Source of the DNA: Paraglaciecola mesophila
GTDB taxonomy: Bacteria; Pseudomonadota; Gammaproteobacteria; Enterobacterales; Alteromonadaceae
Assembly: GCF_009906955.1 (NCBI RefSeq)
Contig: NZ_CP047656.1
Location: 248,001-312,000 of the forward strand
Length of the DNA: 64,000 nt
Direction: 5' to 3'
Numbering within the stretch: position 1 is the stretch's first letter; the number at the start of each line of letters is the position of its first letter. The position numbers and the translations under genes were made by a program. The notes under the pieces are model-generated. The model did not search any database and was not told the origin of the DNA. It saw nothing but the letters and a program-made list of their open reading frames with translations. Shown here piece by piece: positions 27,911-36,624 of the stretch.

Positions 27911-27927
27911 TGCACCAAATTAATGCA
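27911..27927. promoter_or_regulatory. NtrC-like site upstream of nirB
   Basis: TGCAC-N7-ATGCA differs by one base from the NtrC consensus TGCAC-N7-GTGCA. It is centred about 96 bp before the start point predicted from the sigma-54 element at 27989-28004, a typical enhancer distance. Confidence 0.5.
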
Positions 27928-27988
27928 ATAAATTGCAATTTTGAGACTCCAAAAATTATAACCATATGAATACTAAGGAATTAATAGT

Positions 27989-28004
27989 TGGCAATATTCC
28001 TGCA
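27989..28004 (+). promoter_or_regulatory. Sigma-54 type -24/-12 promoter of nirB operon
   Basis: TGGCAATATTCCTGCA has GG (27990-27991) and GC (28002-28003) separated by exactly ten bases, with a TTGGCA -24 box and CTGCA -12 box. Transcription would start near 28015, leaving a leader of about 175 bases before nirB. Confidence 0.6.
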
Positions 28005-28063
28005 TTATTAAACTTGTATTTTTTAAACTAAGCGGATTTAATTCGCGATAACACATATTTGAA

Positions 28064-28090
28064 CTGTGCTGACACATACGTCAAACACAG
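28064..28090 (+). promoter_or_regulatory. Leader RNA hairpin upstream of the nirB attenuator
   Basis: CTGTG (28064-28068) pairs with CACAG (28086-28090), enclosing TGAC (28070-28073) and GTCA (28080-28083) around the six-base loop ACATAC. A hexaloop hairpin before a terminator is the usual arrangement of ANTAR targets. The loop has A at position 1 but lacks the usual G at position 4, so the match is partial. Confidence 0.45.
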
Positions 28091-28101
28091 AACAGGCAAA
28101 G

Positions 28102-28145
28102 AAGCCCACTCAGACTGTCACTGAACAGTCGTGTGGGCTTTTTTT
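28102..28145 (+). terminator. Intrinsic terminator (attenuator) in the nirB leader
   Basis: AAGCCCAC (28102-28109) pairs with GTGGGCTT (28133-28140). An inner stem of GACTGT (28113-28118) with ACAGTC (28125-28130) closes a six-base loop, CACTGA. A T run follows to 28145. The hairpin is 45 bases before the nirB start and downstream of the sigma-54 element, so it must be bypassed for expression. With nasT and nasS in the cluster, antitermination by NasT is the likely mechanism. Confidence 0.75.
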
Positions 28146-28189
28146 ATGGGCAAATTTAGTTGAGCAAATTCATCGACCAGGGGATCAAC

Positions 28190-30775
28190 ATGTCAGCAAA
28201 CACAATTAGAATAGTCGTGGTAGGGAATGGAATGGTGGGCCACCATTTTGTTGAACAAATCACTAATCATGACAAGGCCGGTAGTTCAGTTAATTACAAG
28301 GTAACGGTGTTATCTGCAGAGCCGCGTCTAGCCTATGATCGCGTGCATCTATCTGAATACTTCTCTGGCAAGACTGCTGATGATCTTGCGTTGACTACGC
28401 CAGAACAATACGAAGCGTTAGGTGTCGACTTTCATCTTGATGCTGCTGTAGTTGATATCGACAAACAAGCCAAAGTGGTGAAGACTCAATCAGGGCAATC
28501 GTTTGCCTACGATAAATTGATTATGGCGACGGGGTCATACCCGTTTGTCCCTCCCATTGAAGGCAATGACCAACCACATTGTTTGGTGTATCGCACCATT
28601 GAAGATCTAGAAGATATAAGTGCTTCCGCGAAAGTCAGTAAGACAGGTGTGGTGGTAGGCGGTGGTTTGCTAGGCCTAGAAGCAGCTAATGCGCTCAGAG
28701 AAGCGGGCCTTGAAACACACGTTGTAGAGTTTGCTCCACAGTTGATGGCAGTTCAAGTTGATACGGGAGGCGGGCGCCTATTAAGAGATAAAATTGAAGC
28801 ATTAGGTGTTCAAGTTCACACCCAAAAGGCGACGCAGCGTATTGAGGCTGGCCAAACGAGTCGATACCGCATGTGTTTTGCCGATGGTGAATTTCTTGAA
28901 ACTGACATGATTTTATTCTCAGCGGGTATTCGCCCTCAAGACACACTCGCGCGCCAATATGAGTTAAAAATCGGTGAACGTGGTGGTATTGTGGTTGATA
29001 ATCACTGTGTTACATCTGATCCTGACATTTACGCTATTGGTGAATGTGCACTGTGGAATAACTTTATTTTTGGTTTGGTTGCGCCGGGTTACACCATGGC
29101 CCGTGCTGCCGCTAGTCATATTACCGGGGGCGATGTTGAGTTCTTAGGGGCAGATATGAGCACTAAACTCAAGCTGATGGGGGTTGAAGTTGGCTCAATC
29201 GGTGATGCCCATGCCCGTATACCCGGAGCACAGACCTATATATATGAAAATCAGCCTGATGGTGTTTACAAAAAAATCGTCGTAAACCAAGAGCAAAGCG
29301 TGTTGTTAGGCGCGGTATTGGTTGGTGATACGAGTGATTACGATACTCTCTTACAATATGCATTAAATGGCATTGATTTACCTGAAAACCCTGAGAGCTT
29401 GATTTTACCTGTAACGGGGGATGCACCTTCAGCAGGGTTAGGTGCAGACGCACTGCCTGACACTGCAACCATTTGTTCATGTCACAATGTTTCTAAGGGC
29501 GACATTATTGCAGCCTTTGATGGCGGTGCCTGTGATTTGTCTGGCGTTAAGTCTTGTACTAAGGCAAGCACAGGTTGTGGTGGTTGCTCTGCATTGCTTA
29601 AAACCGTTGTCGACAGTGAATTGGGCAAACGCGGCGTTGAAGTGAAAAAAGACATTTGTGAGCATTTTGCCTATTCACGCCAAGAGCTTTACCACATGGT
29701 TAAAGTCGGCAAGATAAAAACCTTTGATGATTTAATTGCTAAGCACGGCCATGGTCTAGGCTGTGAAATTTGTAAGCCAGCGGTTGGGTCAATCATGGCC
29801 TCCGTGTGGAACGACTTCATCTTAGAAAAGCCTCACGTGGCCTTGCAAGACACTAACGATACCTATTTGGGTAATATGCAGAAAAACGGCACTTATTCAG
29901 TTGTTCCGCGTATTGCCGGCGGTGAAATTACTCCTGATAAACTAATTGTGCTTGGGCAAGTAGCGAAAAAGTACAACCTGTATACCAAGGTCACTGGCGG
30001 TCAGCGCATTGATTTATTCGGCGCGCGAGTTGAGCAACTTCCTCCCATTTGGGAAGCGCTTATCGCTGCCGGTTTTGAGACGGGTCACGCTTACGCAAAA
30101 TCACTACGTACCGTTAAATCCTGTGTCGGCAGCACTTGGTGTCGATACGGTGTACAAGATTCTGTTGGACAAGCCATTGATTTAGAGAACCGTTACAAAG
30201 GGCTGCGTGCACCGCATAAAATCAAATTTGGTGTATCGGGCTGTACTCGCGAATGTGCCGAAGCACAGAGTAAGGATATCGGTGTGATTGCCACAGAAAA
30301 CGGCTGGAACTTATACGTGTGCGGTAATGGTGGAATGAAACCACGACATGCAGATTTGTTTGCTACCGACCTGGATGATGCCACTTTGGTGAAATATATC
30401 GATCGCGTTTTGATGTTTTATGTTGCCACCGCCGATCGCTTGCAGCGCACTTCGGTTTGGTTAGAGAACCTCGAAGGTGGGTTGGCTTATCTTCAAGATG
30501 TAGTCATCAATGACTCACTCGGTTTAGGTGATGAGCTTGAACAACAAATGCAGCACATTGCAGATACCTATCAGTGTGAGTGGAAAACGGCCATCGAAGA
30601 TGAGTCGTCTCGCAAGCGCTTCCGTCAATTCGTCAACAGCGATGAAAGTGACAAAAGCGTTGTGTTTGTGCAAGAGCGAGCGCAAATTCGCCCCGCCACA
30701 GAAGCTGAGCTAGATACGCTCGTTAAGTCAGGCAAAGGCACAGAACAAATTATCGATATTGTTGAGTTGGCGTAA
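28190..30775 (+). CDS. nirB: Assimilatory nitrite reductase [NAD(P)H], large subunit
   Basis: A siroheme nitrite reductase large subunit of about 861 residues, reducing nitrite to ammonium in the cytosol. An N-terminal FAD/NAD(P)H pyridine-nucleotide disulfide oxidoreductase region begins VVVGNGMVGHHF and has a second Rossmann motif GGGLLGLEAA. A BFD-type [2Fe-2S] segment with CSCHNVSKGDI and CTKASTGCGGC follows. Ferredoxin-like and siroheme/[4Fe-4S] domains with CVGSTWCRYG and GVSGCTRECAEAQSKD complete it. The ATG at 28190 follows AGGGGAT and fits the normal N-terminus. nirD begins 10 bp after the stop. Expression is probably NtrC/sigma-54 driven and attenuated. Confidence 0.96.
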   Translation: MSANTIRIVVVGNGMVGHHFVEQITNHDKAGSSVNYKVTVLSAEPRLAYDRVHLSEYFSGKTADDLALTTPEQYEALGVDFHLDAAVVDIDKQAKVVKTQSGQSFAYDKLIMATGSYPFVPPIEGNDQPHCLVYRTIEDLEDISASAKVSKTGVVVGGGLLGLEAANALREAGLETHVVEFAPQLMAVQVDTGGGRLLRDKIEALGVQVHTQKATQRIEAGQTSRYRMCFADGEFLETDMILFSAGIRPQDTLARQYELKIGERGGIVVDNHCVTSDPDIYAIGECALWNNFIFGLVAPGYTMARAAASHITGGDVEFLGADMSTKLKLMGVEVGSIGDAHARIPGAQTYIYENQPDGVYKKIVVNQEQSVLLGAVLVGDTSDYDTLLQYALNGIDLPENPESLILPVTGDAPSAGLGADALPDTATICSCHNVSKGDIIAAFDGGACDLSGVKSCTKASTGCGGCSALLKTVVDSELGKRGVEVKKDICEHFAYSRQELYHMVKVGKIKTFDDLIAKHGHGLGCEICKPAVGSIMASVWNDFILEKPHVALQDTNDTYLGNMQKNGTYSVVPRIAGGEITPDKLIVLGQVAKKYNLYTKVTGGQRIDLFGARVEQLPPIWEALIAAGFETGHAYAKSLRTVKSCVGSTWCRYGVQDSVGQAIDLENRYKGLRAPHKIKFGVSGCTRECAEAQSKDIGVIATENGWNLYVCGNGGMKPRHADLFATDLDDATLVKYIDRVLMFYVATADRLQRTSVWLENLEGGLAYLQDVVINDSLGLGDELEQQMQHIADTYQCEWKTAIEDESSRKRFRQFVNSDESDKSVVFVQERAQIRPATEAELDTLVKSGKGTEQIIDIVELA

Positions 30776-30785
30776 GGAGTCAGTG

Positions 30786-31130
30786 ATGAACAAAGAACAA
30801 AATTGGACAGACATTTGTAACCTTGATGATCTTGTTGACAACTCAGGCGTTTGCGCACTCGTTAAGGGTGAGCAAGTGGCTATTTTCAAAGTACAAACGA
30901 AAGATGAAGCACAATTTTATGCCGTCAGCAATTGGGATCCCATAGGTAAAGCAAACGTTTTATATCGCGGTTTGATTGGCTCAGTGGCGGATAAAACCGT
31001 GATCATTTCTCCACTTTATAAGCAACGCTATTGTTTGCAAAGTGGTAAGTGCCTTGACGATGAACAGCAAAACGTGAGTGTTTATGGCGTGCGCGTTGAA
31101 GGAAGTAAGGTGCAACTCGATGTTGCCTAA
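30786..31130 (+). CDS. nirD: Nitrite reductase small subunit
   Basis: The 114-residue Rieske-like partner of NirB. It has the NirD fold (WTDICNLDDLVDNSGVCALVKG, then VSNWDPIGKANVLYRGLIGSV, ISPLYKQRY) but, as usual for NirD, no Rieske cluster Cys/His pairs. The ATG at 30786 is preceded by AAGGAG overlapping the nirB stop, which strongly supports this start and coupling. Confidence 0.94.
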   Translation: MNKEQNWTDICNLDDLVDNSGVCALVKGEQVAIFKVQTKDEAQFYAVSNWDPIGKANVLYRGLIGSVADKTVIISPLYKQRYCLQSGKCLDDEQQNVSVYGVRVEGSKVQLDVA

Positions 31131-31143
31131 TCATTTGTTACCA

Positions 31144-31173
31144 GCTTGCTGAATTGTCATCAGTTCAGCAAGC
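31144..31173. promoter_or_regulatory. Hairpin between nirD and nasA
   Basis: GCTTGCTGAA (31144-31153) pairs perfectly with TTCAGCAAGC (31164-31173) around a ten-base loop. No T-tract follows, so it may be an RNA-processing or stability element within the nir-nas transcript. Confidence 0.45.
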
Positions 31174-31241
31174 AATTGTGATTAGTACTCGTTTTCTACC
31201 CAGCGATTCTTTGATTTATTCTAGGTATAGGGCCCATCGTC

Positions 31242-34151
31242 ATGACTGACCAATCCTCAACTTCACCGCTAAGTAGCCTAGCGCAGGCGTCTCCTGCTGC
31301 AGCCTCAACGTGCAGTCAACTTAACACAACAACGTGCCCTTACTGTGGCGTAGGGTGCGGCGTTGATGTGACAAGTATTAGCCAAGGTGAAAGCGCACAG
31401 CTCGTCAGCGTACAAGGCACAGCCAGTCATCCTGCTAATTTTGGTCGTTTATGCGTAAAAGGCAGTAAATTAGCCGAAACCAATGGGAAAGAGGGGCGTT
31501 TATTTACGCCTTTGATAGGTGGCAAAACCAGTCACTGGGATGAGGCTATCAGCGCTGTAGCAAACAAATTTTCTGACGTGGTTAACAAGCACGGTCCTGA
31601 TGCTGTGGCATTTTATGTGTCTGGTCAATTACTGACAGAAGATTACTATGTCGCCAACAAACTGATGAAAGGCTACATCGGCAGCGGTAATATAGACACT
31701 AATTCTCGCCTGTGTATGTCCTCTGCTGTTGCGGCCTATAAGCGTGCATTTGGTACAGATACGGTTCCCTGTAATTACGAAGATTTAGAACAAAGTGAAT
31801 TATTAGTTCTGGTGGGCTCTAACGCTGCTTGGACGCACCCCGTGTTATTTCAGCGTATCGAGAGGGCGAAAAAGCTGAATCCTAACATGCGGTTAGTCTT
31901 TATTGATCCAAGGCGCACGGCAAGCTGTGAAGCAGGGGATTTACATATTCCTATTAAACCAGGCACAGACGTCGCCTTGTTTAATGGTTTGCTTCGATAT
32001 ATTGAACGTAACCACTACTTAGATTCAGCCTACATCAGTGCCTTTACTGAAGGATTTGATGAGTCCATTGCCGCATGTGAAGCTTGGACAGTCAAAACCG
32101 TAGCCGATTATTGCGACGTGGATACGGCTCAAGTCGAGCAGTTTTATCAGTTATTTGCGAACAGTGACTCAGCGGTTAGTTTTTACTCCATGGGGGTCAA
32201 TCAGTCCACTAGTGGAGTGGATAAAGCCAACGCTATCATCAATTGTCATTTGGCCACAGGGAAAATTGGCCGTGCGGGATGCGGACCCTTTTCAATTACC
32301 GGACAACCCAATGCCATGGGCGGTCGTGAAGTGGGTGGACTCGCAAATATGTTGGCTTGCCATATGGATATAGCTAATGCTGAACATCGCTCAATTGTAC
32401 AAAATTATTGGCACTCTCCGACCATAGTGCCAGAGGCCGGTTTAAAAGCCGTCGATATGTTCGACGCAATTGAACAAGGTAAAGTGAAGGCTATTTGGGT
32501 TATGGCAACAAATCCTATGGTCAGTATGCCTAATCGGCATAAAATTAAAGCCGCGCTAGCTAAATGCGAAATGGTGGTGGTATCAGATTGCGTCGCAAAT
32601 AATGACACCATCGCTATGGCTGACGTGGTCTTGCCTGCAACGGGCTGGTCAGAGAAAAACGGTACAGTAACCAATTCAGAGCGCAGAATATCACGTCAAC
32701 GAGGATTTTTGCCGCCTACGGGAGAAGCGCGTCACGATTGGCAAATTATCTGTGACGTAGCCAAAAAGATGGGTTTCAAGAGCGGGTTTAACTATTCCCA
32801 CCCAAGAGAGATATTTGATGAGTATTGTGGTTTAACCGCAGAAAAAAATAACGGTAGCCGTGACCTCGATTTGTCCGGCCTTCAGGGATTAACGCCAGCG
32901 CAATACGATAATCTGGCACCCATTCAATGGCCGGTAAACAAAGCAAATCCTGATGGGATGAAACGTATGTTTACCGATGGACGTTATTTTACAGCGAGCA
33001 AAAAAGCACAATTTATTGCGTTACACCCTAGGACACCGGAGCAGCTCACCTCTGCTGAGTTTCCCTATGTATTAAACAGTGGTCGGGTAAGGGATCAATG
33101 GCACACCATGACGCGCACAGGTACCAGTGCTGATTTAACGAGTCATATCGGCCACGCAAGTGTAAGCATGAATCAACGAGATGCAGTGCAATTAGGGGTA
33201 GAGCAAGGTGATTTATTGGCCTTAAATTCAAGCGTAAGTGCCGCTGAAAGTCAGAGTCAAAGTGAGGTTATTCTGCCGGTCAAAATTGACAATGGGCAGC
33301 GAAAAGGCGAGTTCTTTGCGCCTATTCATTGGAGCGAGCAGAATCACTCATCGGCTAATATCAGCCATTTGTTCACCGACGCGAACGATCCTATTTCTGG
33401 TCAACCTGAACTAAAACATGCGGCTATTCGAGCAACAAAAGTTCGCTATTCACACCACGGACATATTTTTATCAGTGCCCAAGCCAACCAGCGAAACACG
33501 TTTATTCAAAGCCTCTGCGCCGAGTTAGATTATTGGCGGTTAAGCAAAATCGAAGGGGGGGAGATGTTAACGTTTGCAACAGGCCGCATTGATCAGCAGA
33601 ACGCTGAAAGTATGGCACCAGCATTTTCTCTTAAGGAGTTGATGCAAGGTGCTTGTAAAGCGCAATACAGCTGGGCAGCACACCAAGGGGAATCGGTACA
33701 AAATCTGTATGCGTTACATGGTGAGACCTTGCAATTTGCAGCGTTTAATGACGTTCAGCCTGTAGAGAGTAACATCCAATGGTTAAGTACGTTATTGACT
33801 ATTGATACCTTAAGCGTAGAGCAGAAAGCTGCACTACTGCGCGCCCAGCCCGACGAACAATTCAATCAAGGGCGCTTAATTTGTAGTTGCTTTAAAGTCG
33901 GCATCAACCCCATAACACAAGAGATTAAGAATGGCTGCAATAGCGTTGATGGCTTAGGCGATAAGCTTAAATGTGGTACCAATTGCGGCTCGTGCAAAAG
34001 CGAGCTTCAGCAGCTTATAAATGAACATAGCGCCTCTGATCACATGTTAGCACCAACCAGTGCAAACCATACATTGAGTCAATCTACATCAGCAGAAGAT
34101 GACGACTATCAACATATCGGTGAACGTATAGCCGTGGAGACCATATTATGA
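31242..34151 (+). CDS. nasA: Assimilatory nitrate reductase catalytic subunit with C-terminal BFD-like cluster domain
   Basis: A 969-residue cytosolic molybdoenzyme reducing nitrate to nitrite. The N-terminal [4Fe-4S] motif is TTCPYCGVGCGVDV, with the last Cys in LCVKGSKLAE. Moco-binding regions include NTNSRLCMSSAVAAYK, the Cys being the probable Mo ligand region, and INCHLATGKIGRAGCGPFSITGQPNAMGGREVGG. A molydopterin dinucleotide-binding domain is near GRVRDQWHTMTRTG. A C-terminal BFD-type [2Fe-2S] domain carries CSCFKVGINPI, CGTNCGSC. The BFD segment, also seen in the Klebsiella enzyme, probably receives electrons. It follows nirD after 110 bp and overlaps cobA by four bases. Confidence 0.95.
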   Translation: MTDQSSTSPLSSLAQASPAAASTCSQLNTTTCPYCGVGCGVDVTSISQGESAQLVSVQGTASHPANFGRLCVKGSKLAETNGKEGRLFTPLIGGKTSHWDEAISAVANKFSDVVNKHGPDAVAFYVSGQLLTEDYYVANKLMKGYIGSGNIDTNSRLCMSSAVAAYKRAFGTDTVPCNYEDLEQSELLVLVGSNAAWTHPVLFQRIERAKKLNPNMRLVFIDPRRTASCEAGDLHIPIKPGTDVALFNGLLRYIERNHYLDSAYISAFTEGFDESIAACEAWTVKTVADYCDVDTAQVEQFYQLFANSDSAVSFYSMGVNQSTSGVDKANAIINCHLATGKIGRAGCGPFSITGQPNAMGGREVGGLANMLACHMDIANAEHRSIVQNYWHSPTIVPEAGLKAVDMFDAIEQGKVKAIWVMATNPMVSMPNRHKIKAALAKCEMVVVSDCVANNDTIAMADVVLPATGWSEKNGTVTNSERRISRQRGFLPPTGEARHDWQIICDVAKKMGFKSGFNYSHPREIFDEYCGLTAEKNNGSRDLDLSGLQGLTPAQYDNLAPIQWPVNKANPDGMKRMFTDGRYFTASKKAQFIALHPRTPEQLTSAEFPYVLNSGRVRDQWHTMTRTGTSADLTSHIGHASVSMNQRDAVQLGVEQGDLLALNSSVSAAESQSQSEVILPVKIDNGQRKGEFFAPIHWSEQNHSSANISHLFTDANDPISGQPELKHAAIRATKVRYSHHGHIFISAQANQRNTFIQSLCAELDYWRLSKIEGGEMLTFATGRIDQQNAESMAPAFSLKELMQGACKAQYSWAAHQGESVQNLYALHGETLQFAAFNDVQPVESNIQWLSTLLTIDTLSVEQKAALLRAQPDEQFNQGRLICSCFKVGINPITQEIKNGCNSVDGLGDKLKCGTNCGSCKSELQQLINEHSASDHMLAPTSANHTLSQSTSAEDDDYQHIGERIAVETIL

Positions 34152-35164
34152 ATTCCCCTTTAAACGTATTTTCTCTAGTAAATGTGTTACCTCAATTATT
34201 TAGTCAATTTGTTAGCCAATGGCTAAAGGCAGCGCCGCATGCGTTCACCCGAGGCACCAAAGGCCTCAATATGGGTTTACGAACAGATAATAAAAAGTTC
34301 GACGCGATTAGAATACATCGAAATACTAACAGCAAACCGGGTCATGTACATTTAATCGGTTCTGGCCCAGGTGATGCAGAATTGCTCACTGTAAAAGCGT
34401 ATCGGTTATTACAAAGTGTTGACGTGGTGATGTATGACTGGCTGGTTAATCCAGAAATTCTAGATATGATCCCGCCCCATGTAGAGCGCCGATTTGTGGG
34501 CAAGAAATGCGGCGAGCACAGCATGACGCAAATTGAAATTAGTCAACTTTTGGTCAGTGTGGCAAAAGAGGGGAAAACTATAGCGCGCCTAAAAGGAGGG
34601 GACCCTGCTATATTTGCTAGAGCCGCCGAGGAGTGTGATGTGTTAACCAAAAACCACATTCCATTTAGTATTGTGCCCGGAATTACTGCCGCGTCTGGCG
34701 CTTCAGCGTATGCAGGTATCCCTTTGACACATCGAGACTGTGCTCAGTCAGTACGGTTTATTACTGCACACCTTAAAGATCCTGCTTTGCAGCCCGATTG
34801 GCAAAGTTTAGTGACCGGCGCCATGCCTGATGCGCAAGGTAAAAATGCTGAAACACTGGTATTTTATATGGGGCTGAGACGCATCGAATCGATCATGCAA
34901 CAACTGCAAGCTCATGGTTTACCTATGGATATGCCAGTCGCTATTATTGATAAAGCGACAAGCACTCAGCAACAAGTGTGTATTGGTCAGGTGAAAAATA
35001 TTGCGCAGCGCATCCACACTCGCCAATTTAGCGGCCCCGCACTGATTATTGTGGGTGAAGTGGTGAGTAAACGTCAAAAGGTCGTTTCGTATCACCAGCA
35101 AGACAGTTTACAATGCGAAGCTCACAATGAACTTAGCAATGCGGTTATCAATATTGCGGGTTAA
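34148..35164 (+). CDS. cobA: Uroporphyrinogen-III C-methyltransferase
   Basis: A SUMT of 338 residues making precorrin-2, the first step to siroheme needed by NirB. The catalytic domain begins at GHVHLIGSGPGDAELLTVKAY and contains RLKGGDPAIFARAAEE, VPGITAASGASAYAGIPLTHRD and an ETLVFYMG segment. An N-terminal extension of about 57 residues is unlike most SUMTs and has no recognised domain; the true start could be the internal Met near residue 38. The ATGA overlap with nasA supports the long start and tight coupling. No CysG-type dehydrogenase/ferrochelatase is fused here. Confidence 0.92.
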   Translation: MNSPLNVFSLVNVLPQLFSQFVSQWLKAAPHAFTRGTKGLNMGLRTDNKKFDAIRIHRNTNSKPGHVHLIGSGPGDAELLTVKAYRLLQSVDVVMYDWLVNPEILDMIPPHVERRFVGKKCGEHSMTQIEISQLLVSVAKEGKTIARLKGGDPAIFARAAEECDVLTKNHIPFSIVPGITAASGASAYAGIPLTHRDCAQSVRFITAHLKDPALQPDWQSLVTGAMPDAQGKNAETLVFYMGLRRIESIMQQLQAHGLPMDMPVAIIDKATSTQQQVCIGQVKNIAQRIHTRQFSGPALIIVGEVVSKRQKVVSYHQQDSLQCEAHNELSNAVINIAG

Positions 35165-35295
35165 TAAGTAAATTCGACAGTAAATACGCCCATTGACCCA
35201 ATTCAACGGGCTTAACTTATGGCTCTAAATTACGCTAACCAAGTTTTGGACCGCATTCAAGATGGCTAATCTCGCCACAAGGCACGTCAATATCC

Positions 35296-36378
35296 ATGAG
35301 AAACAACACTCACCCTGAAAATTTCCCTGAGTTTAAAGAATTTATCCGTATTATTGGTCGAGGCCAAAGAGCAGGGGGCACATTAACCCAACGCCAAGCT
35401 TATCAAGCGATGAAAATGCTGATTAACGACGAGATCACCCCTGAACAAAAAGGCGCGTTTTTGATGTTGCTCAGGGTGCGCGAAGAAACGGCAGAAGAGT
35501 TAGCAGGGTTCATTCAAGCCTTTCGTGAAGTGAATGAGCCGCAACTCGCCGATTTACCGATTGATATCGATTTGGGCTGCTATGCTGGTAAACGACGACA
35601 TTTACCTTGGTTTTTGTTGGCCGTCATGGCCTTTGCGCAACAAGGAAAAACGCTATTTTTACACGGTACTCATGAACCTGATTCTAATCGATTATATTTA
35701 AAAGATGTCTTGCCGCAGTTAGGTATTGACGTTGCTACAAGCGTTTCTCAGGCCAAAACGCTTCTGGGCCAGCATGGTTTTAGTTACATGGACTTAGCTG
35801 ATATAAACCCTAAGCTGGATGCCATGATCCAGCTACGTAGTCAGTTTGGACTACGCTCTTGTGCAAATACTCTGGCGCGTATGTTAAATGCGAGTCAATC
35901 AGCCAATAGTTTACAAGGGGTATTTCACAGAGGCGTTGATAAAAAACACAGTCGTTGTGCGTCGCTCGTCAACGAGCAAGCACAGAGCGAAAAGAGTATC
36001 CTATGTTTTCGCGGCGAAGGTGGCGAAGTAGAATACAATCCTGAGCGGAATGTGACTTTGCATCTGTGCCGTGGCAGCGTAGAAGCAACCATAGAGGTAC
36101 CTGCGACTTTATCCCATTGGGTTACTAAACCTAAAACGTTAGATGTGATGCAACTTGTTCATGTTTGGGAGGGAGAACAGATAAACGATTATGCGTCACA
36201 TAGTATCATTGGTACCCTGAGTTTGTTTTTTATGTTGGTCGATAAGTTACCACTTGAGCATGCAAATACCCAAGCCGCATTATGTTGGCATGCGCGAAAT
36301 AAATCGTGGCCATTTACCTTACCAGCAACACCTGACATGCCAAGCTTTGACACAACAGGCAAGCATCAGGCCCATTAA
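35296..36378 (+). CDS. TrpD2-like glycosyl transferase family protein
   Basis: A 360-residue relative of anthranilate phosphoribosyltransferase, of the TrpD2/YbiB group. The N-terminal helical domain (FIRIIGRGQRAGGTLTQRQAYQAMKMLI) and the FLMLLRVREETAEELAGF segment are typical. The phosphoribosyl-pyrophosphate loop of true TrpD (GTGGD) reads DLGCYAGKRRHLP, so it is not the tryptophan enzyme. TrpD2 proteins bind nucleic acids in E. coli, but their role is unclear. It lies 131 bp after cobA in the nitrate cluster, as in other marine gammaproteobacteria, which hints at a role in nitrate assimilation. Confidence 0.82.
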   Translation: MRNNTHPENFPEFKEFIRIIGRGQRAGGTLTQRQAYQAMKMLINDEITPEQKGAFLMLLRVREETAEELAGFIQAFREVNEPQLADLPIDIDLGCYAGKRRHLPWFLLAVMAFAQQGKTLFLHGTHEPDSNRLYLKDVLPQLGIDVATSVSQAKTLLGQHGFSYMDLADINPKLDAMIQLRSQFGLRSCANTLARMLNASQSANSLQGVFHRGVDKKHSRCASLVNEQAQSEKSILCFRGEGGEVEYNPERNVTLHLCRGSVEATIEVPATLSHWVTKPKTLDVMQLVHVWEGEQINDYASHSIIGTLSLFFMLVDKLPLEHANTQAALCWHARNKSWPFTLPATPDMPSFDTTGKHQAH

Positions 36379-36453
36379 ATCTGTGCTTCAGTGCCTGTGA
36401 TGGCGTGGTATAACCCCACCCATGATTGGTCGTATTTTTTCACCGGTTAATTT

Positions 36454-36473
36454 GTGTGCAGTATGCTGCACAC
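36454..36473. promoter_or_regulatory. Hairpin upstream of nasT
   Basis: GTGTGCAG (36454-36461) and CTGCACAC (36466-36473) form a perfect 8-bp inverted repeat around TATG, overlapping the NtrC-like site at 36467-36483. It may be part of a compound binding region. Confidence 0.4.
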
Positions 36474-36483
36474 TTGTGGTGCG
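36467..36483. promoter_or_regulatory. NtrC-like site upstream of nasT
   Basis: TGCAC-N7-GTGCG differs by one base from TGCAC-N7-GTGCA and is centred about 116 bp before the start point predicted for the sigma-54 element at 36565-36580. Confidence 0.5.
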
Positions 36484-36564
36484 CCTGCCCATTTACGTAC
36501 ATTAAAATTCGTTTAAACTTCTCTTAATATATTTAACTTATTGTTTTTGTTGTAGTTATTTTAT

Positions 36565-36580
36565 TGGCTTAGGCTTTGCA
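36565..36580 (+). promoter_or_regulatory. Sigma-54 type promoter of nasT-nasS
   Basis: TGGCTTAGGCTTTGCA has GG (36566-36567), ten intervening bases, and GC (36578-36579), with a strong TTTGCA -12 box and a TTGGC -24 box. Transcription would start near 36592, 33 bases before the TTG start of nasT. Confidence 0.5.
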
Positions 36581-36624
36581 GTCGCTTCAGTAAGATCAGA
36601 GCGTGACAAAGTCAGGAATATCCG

